29,392 nt of DNA from an uncultured Bacteroides sp. (GTDB lineage: Bacteria; Bacteroidota; Bacteroidia; Bacteroidales; Bacteroidaceae). Under the pieces are notes generated by a model. That model searched no databases, was not told the DNA's origin, and was given only the letters and a program-made list of their open reading frames with translations. The translations under genes and the position numbers were made by a program. Shown here piece by piece: positions 1 to 8,971 of the stretch (its first letter is position 1; each line of letters begins with the position of its first letter). The DNA lies in contig NZ_CAUCSQ010000047.1 in NCBI RefSeq assembly GCF_958445495.1, forward strand, positions 1-29,392, given 5' to 3'.

Positions 1-2
1 AT

Positions 3-1586
3 CCTTCCGCACTGAAAACACAAATCAAATTCTGTAAACCGCAAGGACTTATCATCACCGACTCCGATTCATTCGAAGCCAGAGATTTGGAAAAAGCGCA
101 GTTCAAGACTGACAAGCCTTTTGAGGAATTAGGTGTTAAACAGGAAGTACTGGAAGTGCCCATTTCTTCAATGTGCAAAGAAAGCTTGAAAGATTCGGGC
201 TTGGACAATAAATCCATTCTCCGCTGCAAAAACATGTTCGCACTCGGATTGGTTTGTTGGTTGTTCAATCGGAATCTGGCTGCAGCAGAAAAAATGTTGC
301 GCGAAAAATTCGCCAAAAAGCCTGAAATAGCAGAAGCTAACATCAAAGTACTAAATGACGGCTTTAATTACGGAGCCAACACACATGCTTCCACCTCTAC
401 TTATAAAATCGAAAGTAAGGCTCCGAAAGCCAAAGGACTGTACACGGATATCAACGGTAATAAGGCAACCGCTTACGGCCTGATTGCCGCCGCAGAAAAA
501 GCGGGTCTTGAATTGTACCTGGGTTCATATCCCATCACCCCGGCAACAGACATCTTACATGAACTGGCTAAACATAAATCCTTAGGAGTAAAAACCGTAC
601 AATGCGAAGATGAAATCGCAGGTTGCGCCTCTGCTGTCGGTGCGGCTTTTGCAGGTGCCTTAGCAGTAACCACGACCTCCGGTCCCGGTGTCTGCCTGAA
701 AAGTGAAGCGATGAATCTTGCCGTTATCGGCGAACTTCCCCTGGTTATCGTAAACGTGCAACGTGGCGGCCCGTCCACAGGCTTGCCTACCAAGTCCGAA
801 CAAACCGATTTACTCCAGGCACTTTACGGGCGTAACGGTGAAAGTCCCATGCCTGTCATTGCAGCCACTTCACCGACAAATTGTTTTGACGCCGCATATA
901 TGGCATGTAAGATTGCCTTGGAACACATGACACCGGTAGTATTACTAACCGATGCCTTCGTCGCCAACGGTTCCGCAGCGTGGAAACTTCCCAATCTGGA
1001 TGAGTATCCCGCCATCAACCCTCCGTACGTAACCCCGGATATGGCCGGTAACTGGACTCCGTACCAACGTAACGAAGAAACAGGTGTACGCTACTGGGCA
1101 ACCCCCGGAACGGAAGGATTCATGCACCGCATCGGTGGTCTCGAAAAGAGCGGAGACACGGGAGCCATCTCCACCGAACCCGAGAACCACAACAAAATGG
1201 TCTGTCTGCGTCAGGCAAAAGTAGATAAAATTGCAGACTGTATTCCCGAACTGGAAGTCTTGGGAGACAAGGATGCGGACTTGCTGATTGTCGGATGGGG
1301 CGGCACTTACGGCCATCTTCGCCTGGCTATGGACTTCATGCGCGAACATGGAAAGAAAGTGGCATTCGCCCATTTCCAATACATAAACCCGCTGCCTAAG
1401 AATACGGCCGACATATTGCGTAAATACAAGAAAATTATAGTAGCCGAACAGAACTTGGGACAATTTGCAGGTTACCTACGTATGAAAGTGCCCGGACTGA
1501 ATATCAACCAGTTCAATCAGGTAAAAGGCCAACCTTTCGTTACAAGAGAATTGATAGATGCATTCACTAAATTATTGGAGGAATAA
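3..1586 (+). CDS. korA: 2-oxoglutarate (2-oxoacid):ferredoxin oxidoreductase, alpha subunit, 5'-truncated by window edge
   Basis: Alpha subunit of a KorAB-type 2-oxoacid:ferredoxin oxidoreductase, which oxidatively decarboxylates 2-oxoglutarate (or a related 2-oxoacid) to the acyl-CoA and passes electrons to ferredoxin in the cytoplasm of anaerobes. The frame is open to the left edge, giving 527 visible residues. Full Bacteroides proteins of this kind are roughly 615-620 aa, so about 90 N-terminal residues lie outside the window. The TTG at 87 is an internal codon, not the start. The visible N-terminal part is the end of a fused gamma-like domain. It is followed by the pyrimidine-binding domain with GSYPITPATDILHEL and the stretch TTTSGPGVCLKSEA, then QRGGPSTGLPTKSEQTDL, which is typical of the 2-oxoglutarate-type alpha chain. 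korB follows after 3 bp, so the two are cotranscribed. Substrate assignment to 2-oxoglutarate is by family resemblance. Confidence 0.93.
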   Translation, partial: PSALKTQIKFCKPQGLIITDSDSFEARDLEKAQFKTDKPFEELGVKQEVLEVPISSMCKESLKDSGLDNKSILRCKNMFALGLVCWLFNRNLAAAEKMLREKFAKKPEIAEANIKVLNDGFNYGANTHASTSTYKIESKAPKAKGLYTDINGNKATAYGLIAAAEKAGLELYLGSYPITPATDILHELAKHKSLGVKTVQCEDEIAGCASAVGAAFAGALAVTTTSGPGVCLKSEAMNLAVIGELPLVIVNVQRGGPSTGLPTKSEQTDLLQALYGRNGESPMPVIAATSPTNCFDAAYMACKIALEHMTPVVLLTDAFVANGSAAWKLPNLDEYPAINPPYVTPDMAGNWTPYQRNEETGVRYWATPGTEGFMHRIGGLEKSGDTGAISTEPENHNKMVCLRQAKVDKIADCIPELEVLGDKDADLLIVGWGGTYGHLRLAMDFMREHGKKVAFAHFQYINPLPKNTADILRKYKKIIVAEQNLGQFAGYLRMKVPGLNINQFNQVKGQPFVTRELIDAFTKLLEE

Positions 1587-1589
1587 GAG

Positions 1590-2600
1590 ATGAGCGACAA
1601 AGTATATACCATACAAGACTATAAATCAGGTCAGCCTCGTTGGTGTCCGGGATGCGGTGACCACGCTTTCCTGAACTCACTGCATAAGGCCATGGCCGAA
1701 TTGGGAGTACCCCCGCACAACATCGCCGTAATCTCCGGCATCGGTTGCTCTTCGCGCCTGCCCTATTACGTAAACACGTATGGTTTTCATACCATTCACG
1801 GCCGTGCCGCTGCTGTCGCAACAGGAGCTAAGGTCGCAAATCCCAATCTAACAATCTGGCAGATTTCCGGTGACGGCGACGGTCTGGCTATCGGTGGTAA
1901 CCACTTTATCCATGCAGTCCGCCGTAATGTTGATTTAAACATGATTCTGTTGAACAACCGTATCTACGGTCTGACAAAAGGACAATATTCACCGACTTCG
2001 GAACGCGGTTTTATCAGCAAATCGTCTCCTTACGGAACTGTCGAAGACCCGTTTCGACCGGCAGAACTGGCTTTCGGAGCACGCGGACGTTTCTTTGCGC
2101 GTTGCATAGCAGTGGACGGCGCAGCTTCTGTGGAAGTGCTAAAGGCGGCAGCCAACCATAAAGGTGCTTCTGTAGTTGAAGTCTTACAGAACTGCGTGAT
2201 ATTCAACGACGGGACCCATGCTTCCGTAGCCACTAAAGAAGGGCGCAACAAGAATGCAATCTATCTGGAACACGGAAAACCGATGTTGTTCGGCGAAAAC
2301 AAGGAATACGGGCTAATGCAAGAAGGATTCGGGCTGAAAGTTGTGAAACTCGGTGAAAACGGTATCACAGAAAAAGATATCCTTATCCACGATGCACATT
2401 GCCAGGACAATACCCTTCAACTGAAGTTAGCCTTGATGGAAGGACCGGACTTCCCAATTGCACTTGGTGTAATCCGAGATGTAGACGCTCCGACTTATAA
2501 TGATGCGGTTGCGGAACAAATCGAAGAAATCAAAGGCAAAAAGAAATACCACAATTTCCAAGAATTACTGATGACTAACGATACATGGGAAGTGAAGTAA
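1590..2600 (+). CDS. korB: 2-oxoglutarate (2-oxoacid):ferredoxin oxidoreductase, beta subunit
   Basis: Beta, thiamine-diphosphate-binding subunit partnering the upstream alpha subunit. The 336-aa length is normal for the family. Visible landmarks are RWCPGCGDH (aa 17-25), IGCSS (51-55) and the ThDP/Mg motif GDGDGLAIGGNH (94-105), followed by the paired asparagines in NNRIYGLTKGQ (122-132). No separate ferredoxin-like Fe-S domain is fused. The start is well supported: an unusually good Shine-Dalgarno for this phylum, GGAGG at about 1578-1582, lies within the last codons of korA just upstream of the ATG at 1590. The gene ends 16 bp before a strong hairpin terminator, so korAB ends here and is unrelated to the glycan locus on the other strand. 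Confidence 0.95.
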   Translation: MSDKVYTIQDYKSGQPRWCPGCGDHAFLNSLHKAMAELGVPPHNIAVISGIGCSSRLPYYVNTYGFHTIHGRAAAVATGAKVANPNLTIWQISGDGDGLAIGGNHFIHAVRRNVDLNMILLNNRIYGLTKGQYSPTSERGFISKSSPYGTVEDPFRPAELAFGARGRFFARCIAVDGAASVEVLKAAANHKGASVVEVLQNCVIFNDGTHASVATKEGRNKNAIYLEHGKPMLFGENKEYGLMQEGFGLKVVKLGENGITEKDILIHDAHCQDNTLQLKLALMEGPDFPIALGVIRDVDAPTYNDAVAEQIEEIKGKKKYHNFQELLMTNDTWEVK

Positions 2601-2616
2601 TTCAATGTCAACAATA

Positions 2617-2656
2617 AAAAATGGAGAAAGATAACTGAATATCTTTCTCCATTTTT
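2617..2656 (+). terminator. Intrinsic terminator after korB
   Basis: A perfect 16-bp inverted repeat pairs 2617-2632 (5 A's then TGGAGAAAGAT) with 2641-2656, extendable by one A-T pair, leaving a 6-nt loop and ending in a run of five T's. It starts 16 bp after the korB stop. Because the 5' arm begins with A's, it could also work on the opposite strand, although the nearest - strand gene ends about 700 bp away. Confidence 0.88.
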
Positions 2657-3039
2657 GTTGAAACGATTTTTAAGAGCTGTTACCATAAAATGAAAATGTA
2701 ACCACATCATTGATTATACTTACACACGAAATCTACAGTCCTTATTGTCAGGTCAGCATTTTCAGAACGCTGATTTACAAAATATTACAGGTTAAATAAA
2801 CTATTACAATATACTGGTAATATCATCTTATACATTTTATTGTCAGCCTATGATTTTATTGTTCTCTCATATATCCTATCCGTCCGATATTACTCACCTT
2901 TCATAAAAAAAACCTATTAAACATATGTCAAATAACCGCTATACTTCTGTTATCTGGCAAACATCATTCTGTCAGACTAACAATATGATTAATTTACCAC
3001 GGTAGTGGTAAGTACTTGTCACCACCGTGATAATATCTC

Positions 3040-3075
3040 GTCACAACTGTGAAAAGAGGTAATCACAGTCGTGAC
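3040..3075. repeat. Inverted repeat (12 of 13 bp) with 10-nt loop
   Basis: gtcacaactgtga (3040-3052) pairs with tcacagtcgtgac (3063-3075), with a single A.C mismatch and a 10-nt spacer. A related word, gtcaccaccgtga, sits just upstream at 3018-3030, so three degenerate copies of a GTCAC-N3-GTGA-like motif occur within about 60 bp. It could be a binding site or an RNA hairpin; function is unknown. Confidence 0.6.
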
Positions 3076-3097
3076 AAACTAATGATATCGGTACTCT

Positions 3098-3133
3098 AAT
3101 GTAACTATACCAGCATTCCAATATAACTATACC
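3098..3133. repeat. Tandem 14-bp direct repeat, 22-bp period
   Basis: aatgtaactatacc (3098-3111) and aatataactatacc (3120-3133) differ at one base and are offset by 22 bp, about two helical turns. The spacing would place two bound proteins on the same DNA face. No adjacent promoter could be recognised, so a regulatory role is only a possibility. Confidence 0.5.
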
Positions 3134-3360
3134 GACTTCCCTACTTATAAAGTCCCACTTAACCACCCCGTAGACAAGGGACTTACCGGGGAAGCAGGAA
3201 TACCTGACAATTAAAGTGAGCAATTCTACTGTCAACTTATCGTCAACATCTGTCACTAGGAGATGTAATACTGATATTCAATAAACTAATCATTATTATG
3301 ACAGAACGAAAATAGCAAGAATACAAATCATTATATGTTAATCATTTTTCCGCCGAGCAA

Positions 3361-5814
3361 TTACAGCTCGACCGGAACTCTCAGAGGCAATTGATTGGAA
3401 GCCGGACCGACAAGAATCTCAAACGCCCCTTTTTCCACTACAAACCGATGCTGATTCATATCGTAAAAAGAAAATGCATCCTCATTTAACACAACAGAAA
3501 CCCGCTTCTTCTCTCCTTTCTTCAAGAATACCTTTTCATATCCTTTCAGCTCTTTCTGAGGACGGGGAACAGAGGCTTGTACATCATGCACATACACCTG
3601 AGCCACTTCGGAAGCATCCATTTTGCCTGTATTCTCTATATCAAAACTAACCGTAATCTGCTGTTCACCCGTTTTCTCCGCAGCTATATTGCTATAAGCA
3701 AAAGTAGTATAGGACAATCCGTAGCCAAACGGATAGAAAGGTTCTTTTCCCGAACGGTCGTATCCACGATAACCGACAAAGACACCCTCAGAATAATCTA
3801 CACGCTTAATCTCGGCTTTCAAATTCTCATAATAACTGTTATGTACCGGATTATCTTCCCATTTCTTCTCGATAGAAATTGGTAACTTTCCGCTTGGAGA
3901 AATCTTACCGGTCAGGATTTCGGCAATCGCCTGTCCCCCCTCCTGTCCCGGATACCAAGCCATCAAAATAGCCTTTGCAGCATCATACCAGTTGCTAAAA
4001 TTCACACCGCCACCGGCATTCAGCACAACCACTACATTAGAATGCATGGAAGCTATTTTTTTTATAAACAGTTCCTGATAGTGAGGCAAAGCAAACGGAC
4101 GGTCAAAACCCTCGCCTTCCGTATTACTGTTGAAACCGGTGCAGAACACTACATTATCCACTTTTGCCAATCCTTGACGAAGTTTCGCTTCATTAAGGCT
4201 ATAAGCGTTGAAACGGATAATAGCCGAAGAAATGTTATCAAAGAATTCAATTCGAAAACGATATTCTTTACCACCCTCAACCGGCAGTTCAACTTCACGA
4301 CTGGAGTATGAATGATTACCCCAATCTCCCGTAATATGCTTGTCATTCACAAACAAACGATATCCGTCATCACCACCTATATGAAGTTTCAACTGGCCGT
4401 CTGCCTGCGGAACATAGCAGGCTGTCCAACGGACGGAAAAACTATCTGTCGGAAAACCCTCCAACGGTACTCCGTATCCCCAATCATAATCAATAGATGA
4501 TTCAGTACGTATAACTTCCGGCCGTCCCGAAAGTGTTTTGTTCTTAAAGTATTCAGCCTTGAAACCTTTCACCTGACGATTAGAATCAATATAAAACTCA
4601 TCGGTAATATCTTCATAAATCACATCATCCGTCAAAAGCACCAAATTATTTTTCTTCAGTTCTTTCAAGCCTTGAGCTACTGAGACGGTAGAAAAAGGAG
4701 TGACAAAACCACTGCCGCCACCGGTAGGTATCAAATTGGCATTAGGTCCCATTACGGCTGTTTGTCCTTTTAATGGAAGCAGATTATCTGCATTTTTCAA
4801 CAATACTACCCCTTCGCGTGCCAGTTCTAAAGCTGTCTGGCGGGAAAAAGGATTATCCAACGGAATATTACTGTCTTTCTGTTCCTTATCCAACATGCCA
4901 TAAGCAATTAAAGTCTGCAAGATATGTTGCACTTTCAAGTTGATGGTTTCTTCAGTAACAGTACCGGTTTTGATGGCAGGGATAAGATTGTCGGCATTCA
5001 TGAAACGTCCTTTGGGCATCTCAAGGTCAAGCCCAGCATTAGCCGCTCCGATACCGGAATATACAGATGTCCAGTCCGACATCAGAATACCTTTGAAGCC
5101 CCAGAGATTGCGCAGGACATCAATATTCAGCCATTTATGCTCAGTGGTATGAACGCCGTTCAGAAGATTATAGCTGTTCATTACAGCACTCACATTCGCT
5201 TCCTGTACCGCTTTGCGGAAAACAGGGAAATAAATTTCATGTAAAGTACGCTCGTCTATATCCGAACTGGCATGATGACGGCTCCATTCCTGATTGTTGG
5301 CGGCAAAGTGCTTGATGGTTGCAATAACTCCCTCCGATTGTACACCCAGTATATATTGCTTAGCAGCTTCACCCGCCAAATAAGGGTCTTCCCCCATATA
5401 TTCGTAGTTACGCCCGCACAATGGAGCACGATAAATATTTACGCCAGGACCAAGTAGGATATTAACGCCCCTCGCCTTGGCGTCCTGCCCCAAACCTTGC
5501 CCCAATTTATAAAGCAATCTCCGGTTCCAAGTAGAAGCAGACAGGATACCGGACGGATAAAGGGTACTTTTAGGGGCATGATTACGGATGCCTTGGGGAC
5601 CGTCAGCCAACTTGATTTCAGGTATTCCCAAACGAGGTATCGCACGCAGAGAGAAGCTGGTATATCCGGAGATATACTCTATTTTCTCTTGCAAAGTCAT
5701 CTTAGATACAATTTCTTTCGCACGTTGTTCCGCTTGGGGAGTAATAGTCTGTGCACAAGTTAATATGCTCCATACAAGCATACATATCCCTATGCTACTT
5801 ATTTTCTTCTTCAT
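3361..5814 (-). CDS. GH3 family beta-glycosidase with PA14 insert (beta-glucosidase-like), secreted
   Basis: An 817-aa exo-acting retaining glycosidase of family GH3, probably periplasmic, removing beta-linked glucose, xylose or related sugars from non-reducing ends. An N-terminal signal peptide (about aa 1-22, ending LTCAQT) is followed by the GH3 barrel with LADGPQG (69-75), KHF (168-170) and the nucleophile Asp247 in MSDW. Next comes the alpha/beta sandwich, interrupted by a PA14 domain at about 412-540 (KAEYFKN, then GGDDGYRLFVN). The sandwich resumes with EGEGFDR (566-572), where Glu568 is a plausible acid/base. The C-terminus is a fibronectin-III-like domain after YPFGYGLSYT. PA14 insertion is known in GH3 and tends to shape the active-site entrance. 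This is the last gene of the locus, 62 bp after the other GH3. The exact sugar specificity cannot be read from sequence. Confidence 0.93.
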   Translation of the reverse strand: MKKKISSIGICMLVWSILTCAQTITPQAEQRAKEIVSKMTLQEKIEYISGYTSFSLRAIPRLGIPEIKLADGPQGIRNHAPKSTLYPSGILSASTWNRRLLYKLGQGLGQDAKARGVNILLGPGVNIYRAPLCGRNYEYMGEDPYLAGEAAKQYILGVQSEGVIATIKHFAANNQEWSRHHASSDIDERTLHEIYFPVFRKAVQEANVSAVMNSYNLLNGVHTTEHKWLNIDVLRNLWGFKGILMSDWTSVYSGIGAANAGLDLEMPKGRFMNADNLIPAIKTGTVTEETINLKVQHILQTLIAYGMLDKEQKDSNIPLDNPFSRQTALELAREGVVLLKNADNLLPLKGQTAVMGPNANLIPTGGGSGFVTPFSTVSVAQGLKELKKNNLVLLTDDVIYEDITDEFYIDSNRQVKGFKAEYFKNKTLSGRPEVIRTESSIDYDWGYGVPLEGFPTDSFSVRWTACYVPQADGQLKLHIGGDDGYRLFVNDKHITGDWGNHSYSSREVELPVEGGKEYRFRIEFFDNISSAIIRFNAYSLNEAKLRQGLAKVDNVVFCTGFNSNTEGEGFDRPFALPHYQELFIKKIASMHSNVVVVLNAGGGVNFSNWYDAAKAILMAWYPGQEGGQAIAEILTGKISPSGKLPISIEKKWEDNPVHNSYYENLKAEIKRVDYSEGVFVGYRGYDRSGKEPFYPFGYGLSYTTFAYSNIAAEKTGEQQITVSFDIENTGKMDASEVAQVYVHDVQASVPRPQKELKGYEKVFLKKGEKKRVSVVLNEDAFSFYDMNQHRFVVEKGAFEILVGPASNQLPLRVPVEL

Positions 5815-5876
5815 GGTAATTCTGTTTTTAGATATCGGTACAATGTTGTGATGTGCATACCGAATAAATCATGTTT

Positions 5877-8084
5877 TTAGTTTATCAATTCTATCTTAAC
5901 GGTTTGTCCCTGTACCAGGATATTATATTCTCCAGTTTCAAGGAACCGCTGTCCGTCCTCATTGACAAAGCCGAAATCACGTTCCGGATCTATGTCAAAA
6001 CGGAAGGTTTTCGTTTCTCCGACTTTGATAAGCTGCTTCTCAAAGTACCTCAATTCTTTCACCGGACGGGTAATCGAACAATACGGGTCGGAGATAAACC
6101 AATGGACAGTTTCCGCCCCGTCACGAGTACCGACATTGGTAACAGTTACTTCAACCGAGAGCTTATCGCTACGTTTCACTTTAGTGGCAGAAGGGGTAAC
6201 AGCGCCATACTTGAACTCAGTGTAGCTCAGACCGTGACCGAATGGGTACAACGGGGCACTTGTTATATCTTTATAGAATCCCTGATGTCCGCGTCCGCTC
6301 TTACGACGGTTGTAATAGATAGGAATCTGTCCTGTGGAATAAGGAAAAGTCATAGCAAGTTTACCCGAAGGATTGATACGTCCTGACAATATCCCCGCCA
6401 TCGGAAACGCACCATTCACACCCGGTTGCCAGATTTCCAGTATGGCATCAGAAATAGGTTCCAGACGGCTTAATTCCAACGGACGTCCGTTCACTAATAC
6501 CAGTACGACAGGTTTGCCCGCTTTCTTCAACTCTTTTGCCAGTTCTTCCTGAATTGGCGGCAAGGCAATAGAGGAACGGGATGCATTCTCACCACTCCAG
6601 GTCATCATCTCTCCCAGGCAAAGAATAACAACGTCAGACCAACGTGCAGCTTCCAATGCTTCTGCAAACCCTTCGCGGTTATTTCCTTTCGTCGGACAAC
6701 CTAATGCATAACGCAGTTCGGCTTTTCCGGCAAACTCAGTTGCCAATCCGTCATAGAGCATTGTAACATCCGTATCTTTTCCATGACCACACCAAGAACC
6801 CAGCAAGTCCCAACCATTTTTCGCCATTGGACCTATCACAGCAATCTTCTTTTTATCTACTAGCGGCAGTAGCCTGTTCTCATTTTTCAGCAATACCATA
6901 GATTCTGCTGCAAGTCGGGCAGCGATCTCCATGCTTTGCGGGCGAAAGAAACGTTCTTTCTCTGTTGTGACAGGAGTATAGGGACGTTCGAATAAACCGA
7001 GACGGAATTTCAGAAGTAAAACACGACGAACAGCCTCGTCTACTTGAGCCATTGACACTCTACCCTCTTCTACCAGCTCCTGCAAATGACGGTCGTAAGC
7101 GTGAGACATCATATCCATTTCAAGACCGGCGGTAAATGCATACCGGGCAGCCTCTTTTTTGGTTGCTGCCAATCCCTGGTTCTTCAACTGTTCGATAGCT
7201 CCCCAATCGGAAACGATAAAGCCGTCATGTCCCCAACGGTTCTTTAATATTTCAGTCATTGTATAAGGATTCGCCGAGCCCGGCACACCACTGATATCAT
7301 TAAAAGAACTCATCAGAGTGGCCGCACCAGCTTTCACTCCCATTTCATAAGGAAGCAGATAAGTATCCCAAAGAGTTTGCCTAGAGATTTCAGTATAAAC
7401 ATAGTCACGTCCGGCTTCAGATGCTCCGTAACCTACAAAATGTTTCAGACAGGCTGCCACACGGTTTTCTGCCGATAGGTTATCACCTTGATAACCTCTG
7501 ACAGAAGCTGCACCGAATACTCCGTTCGTATAAGGGTCTTCGCCATAACCTTCCGCCACACGTCCCCAACGTGGGTCACGTACCACGTCAATCATCGGCG
7601 AGAACGTCCAGTCCACTCCCGACATACGGGCTTCCTGTGCAGATACGGCACACGCCTGTTCCACCAAATCCGGATTCCAGGAACAAGCCTGCGCCAACGA
7701 GATAGGATACACGGTACGGAAACCATGAATGGCATCATAACCGAAAATAATAGGAATACCCAAACGGGACTCTTCCATCGCTTTTCTCTGCATATTATTA
7801 CGCAGTCCGGGATTTGTCTCGAAATAAATCAGAGAACCGATTTCCGCAGGTACTTTTTTTACTTCTTCACCTATATTATTCACGTTGTTATTCCGTCCCA
7901 AGGTATATTGGTTCAACTGCATCACTTTCTCTTCCAAAGTCATGCGGGATAACAAGTCATCTACACGTTTCTCAATCGGAGCCTTTGCGTCCTTATATAC
8001 CGCACCATCTTTTTTATCCTTTGCCGAAAGAGTACATACAGTAGCTAGCAAACAGATTCCGTAAACTAATATTTTTTTTCTCAT
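5877..8084 (-). CDS. GH3 family beta-glucosidase (BglX-like), secreted
   Basis: A 735-aa BglX-type GH3 enzyme predicted to act in the periplasm on beta-linked oligosaccharides. It has a signal peptide (about aa 1-21). The barrel domain carries FGYDAIHG (114-121), KHFVGYG (214-220) and the nucleophile Asp293 in VSDWGAIEQL. The sandwich domain carries WSGENASRS, whose Glu499 matches the position of the acid/base in BglX-type enzymes. The C-terminal fibronectin-III-like domain follows YPFGHGLSYTEF. There is no PA14 insert, unlike the neighbouring GH3, so the two are diverged rather than a recent duplication and probably cut different linkages or sugars. It begins 11 bp after the DUF4886 gene and belongs to the same transcription unit. 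Confidence 0.94.
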   Translation of the reverse strand: MRKKILVYGICLLATVCTLSAKDKKDGAVYKDAKAPIEKRVDDLLSRMTLEEKVMQLNQYTLGRNNNVNNIGEEVKKVPAEIGSLIYFETNPGLRNNMQRKAMEESRLGIPIIFGYDAIHGFRTVYPISLAQACSWNPDLVEQACAVSAQEARMSGVDWTFSPMIDVVRDPRWGRVAEGYGEDPYTNGVFGAASVRGYQGDNLSAENRVAACLKHFVGYGASEAGRDYVYTEISRQTLWDTYLLPYEMGVKAGAATLMSSFNDISGVPGSANPYTMTEILKNRWGHDGFIVSDWGAIEQLKNQGLAATKKEAARYAFTAGLEMDMMSHAYDRHLQELVEEGRVSMAQVDEAVRRVLLLKFRLGLFERPYTPVTTEKERFFRPQSMEIAARLAAESMVLLKNENRLLPLVDKKKIAVIGPMAKNGWDLLGSWCGHGKDTDVTMLYDGLATEFAGKAELRYALGCPTKGNNREGFAEALEAARWSDVVILCLGEMMTWSGENASRSSIALPPIQEELAKELKKAGKPVVLVLVNGRPLELSRLEPISDAILEIWQPGVNGAFPMAGILSGRINPSGKLAMTFPYSTGQIPIYYNRRKSGRGHQGFYKDITSAPLYPFGHGLSYTEFKYGAVTPSATKVKRSDKLSVEVTVTNVGTRDGAETVHWFISDPYCSITRPVKELRYFEKQLIKVGETKTFRFDIDPERDFGFVNEDGQRFLETGEYNILVQGQTVKIELIN

Positions 8085-8095
8085 TTGTATTTCTG

Positions 8096-8950
8096 TTAGT
8101 TAGTAATAAACAGGTCAGTCACTTTATACGGATGCTTCACTGCCGCATGGGCAGCGTTTTGGGCGACAGCTTTCCGCGCCTCATCCAACCCCTCCGGTCC
8201 ATAAGGATTCCCGACTACATTACGTTTGAAGATACGTTCGAACCAGGTACAGGCAGCAGTATAACGCCCGACCTTCACATCCAGATGATGACCGTCCCTA
8301 TCCAGATGGTCACCGATGAAAGAGGTACGGGCATTTTGTATAGCAGTGCCGGAAGGGATGATAATCTTTATTTTATTCGCCTTAGCCGCTTTTTTCACTG
8401 CATCTACGATTGCTCGGTACATCGTCAGTTGATCGCGGTTGTAGTTTTTAAATCCACCGTGATTGGAAGTGGATGCATACGCCCAAGTCTGGTGCAGCAT
8501 CAACTTTGTTTTCTTGGGAAGACGGGCTTTTACATACTCTATGAGCTCGGGAAGAGAGGCTTCATACGTCTCATACATTCCGGAAAAAGTACTTGCCTGT
8601 TGCAGGCTGACATAATCCCAGTCTTCATCCGCCAACACCATTTCCAAAGACATTTTGCCTTTTTCCCGTTTCTTTCCATCCGTACCGATTTTCCGGTAGG
8701 CATAGGCAGGAGCATTTTCACGTGCATTCTTCACATGGCGTTCCAGAGAACAGCCACCAATAAACATATTGCCGATTATGGTTGAAATACCTTCGGCTTC
8801 CGCAAGTTCATGCAGATACTGCTCCACGGCATCTTGGGAAAAGCTGTTGCCAATGGCCAATATCTTAACTACTTTTTGCTGTCCATATACCCCCTCCGGC
8901 AGAAGGAGCAATATGAACATACAAATCGCAACAATTCTATATCTCTTCAT
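8096..8950 (-). CDS. DUF4886 SGNH/GDSL-like hydrolase, secreted
   Basis: A 284-aa secreted protein of the DUF4886 family, which has an SGNH (GDSL-like) hydrolase fold. Visible elements are a signal peptide (about aa 1-23), block I with ILAIGNSFS (candidate nucleophile Ser36), SLQQAS (115-120), and a late DGHHLD motif (219-224) that fits the DxxH catalytic pair of SGNH enzymes. Family knowledge suggests an esterase or deacetylase, here perhaps removing acetyl groups from the imported glycan together with the CE7 enzyme two genes upstream. I chose the ATG at 8950: the frame extends to a TTG at 8959, but MKRYRIVAIC gives a proper signal peptide. Gaps are 21 bp to the GH2 gene and 11 bp to the GH3 gene. 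The substrate is unknown. Confidence 0.82.
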   Translation of the reverse strand: MKRYRIVAICMFILLLLPEGVYGQQKVVKILAIGNSFSQDAVEQYLHELAEAEGISTIIGNMFIGGCSLERHVKNARENAPAYAYRKIGTDGKKREKGKMSLEMVLADEDWDYVSLQQASTFSGMYETYEASLPELIEYVKARLPKKTKLMLHQTWAYASTSNHGGFKNYNRDQLTMYRAIVDAVKKAAKANKIKIIIPSGTAIQNARTSFIGDHLDRDGHHLDVKVGRYTAACTWFERIFKRNVVGNPYGPEGLDEARKAVAQNAAHAAVKHPYKVTDLFITN

Positions 8951-8971
8951 CACAATCAAATATAGCTAAAC

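Larger units (their letters stand above)
2657..3360. other. Gene-free convergent intergenic region with clustered dyads and repeats
   Basis: About 700 bp between the converging korAB and the glycan locus. I see no convincing gene: the longest small reading frames have no recognisable features and run through the inverted repeats. The right half (about 2995-3260) holds several structured elements: a taccac/gtggta hairpin at 2995-3010, a 12/13-bp dyad at 3040-3075, a 14-bp near-identical direct repeat at 3098-3111 and 3120-3133, and nested or alternative stems at 3136-3194. The left half (2660-2990) is AT-rich without clear structure. No terminator with a T-tract is visible just downstream of the glycan locus on the - strand. 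Confidence 0.6.

Noticed and set aside
87..89. TTG as start of the alpha subunit
   Set aside because: The frame is open to the left edge and the residues before it are plausible protein, and the family is about 90 residues longer than what is visible; this is an internal Leu codon.
3041..3256. 71-codon reading frame on the - strand starting MTDVDDKL
   Set aside because: It has no recognisable domain, reads through the strong inverted repeat at 3040-3075, and has no supporting ribosome site; treated as chance.
3250..3360. Terminator for the glycan operon
   Set aside because: Only short direct repeats of aatcatt were seen downstream of the last gene; no hairpin with a T-run.
5824..5870. 6-bp inverted repeat tcggta/taccga between the two GH3 genes
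   Set aside because: The stem is short with a long loop and no T-tract; not distinguishable from chance.
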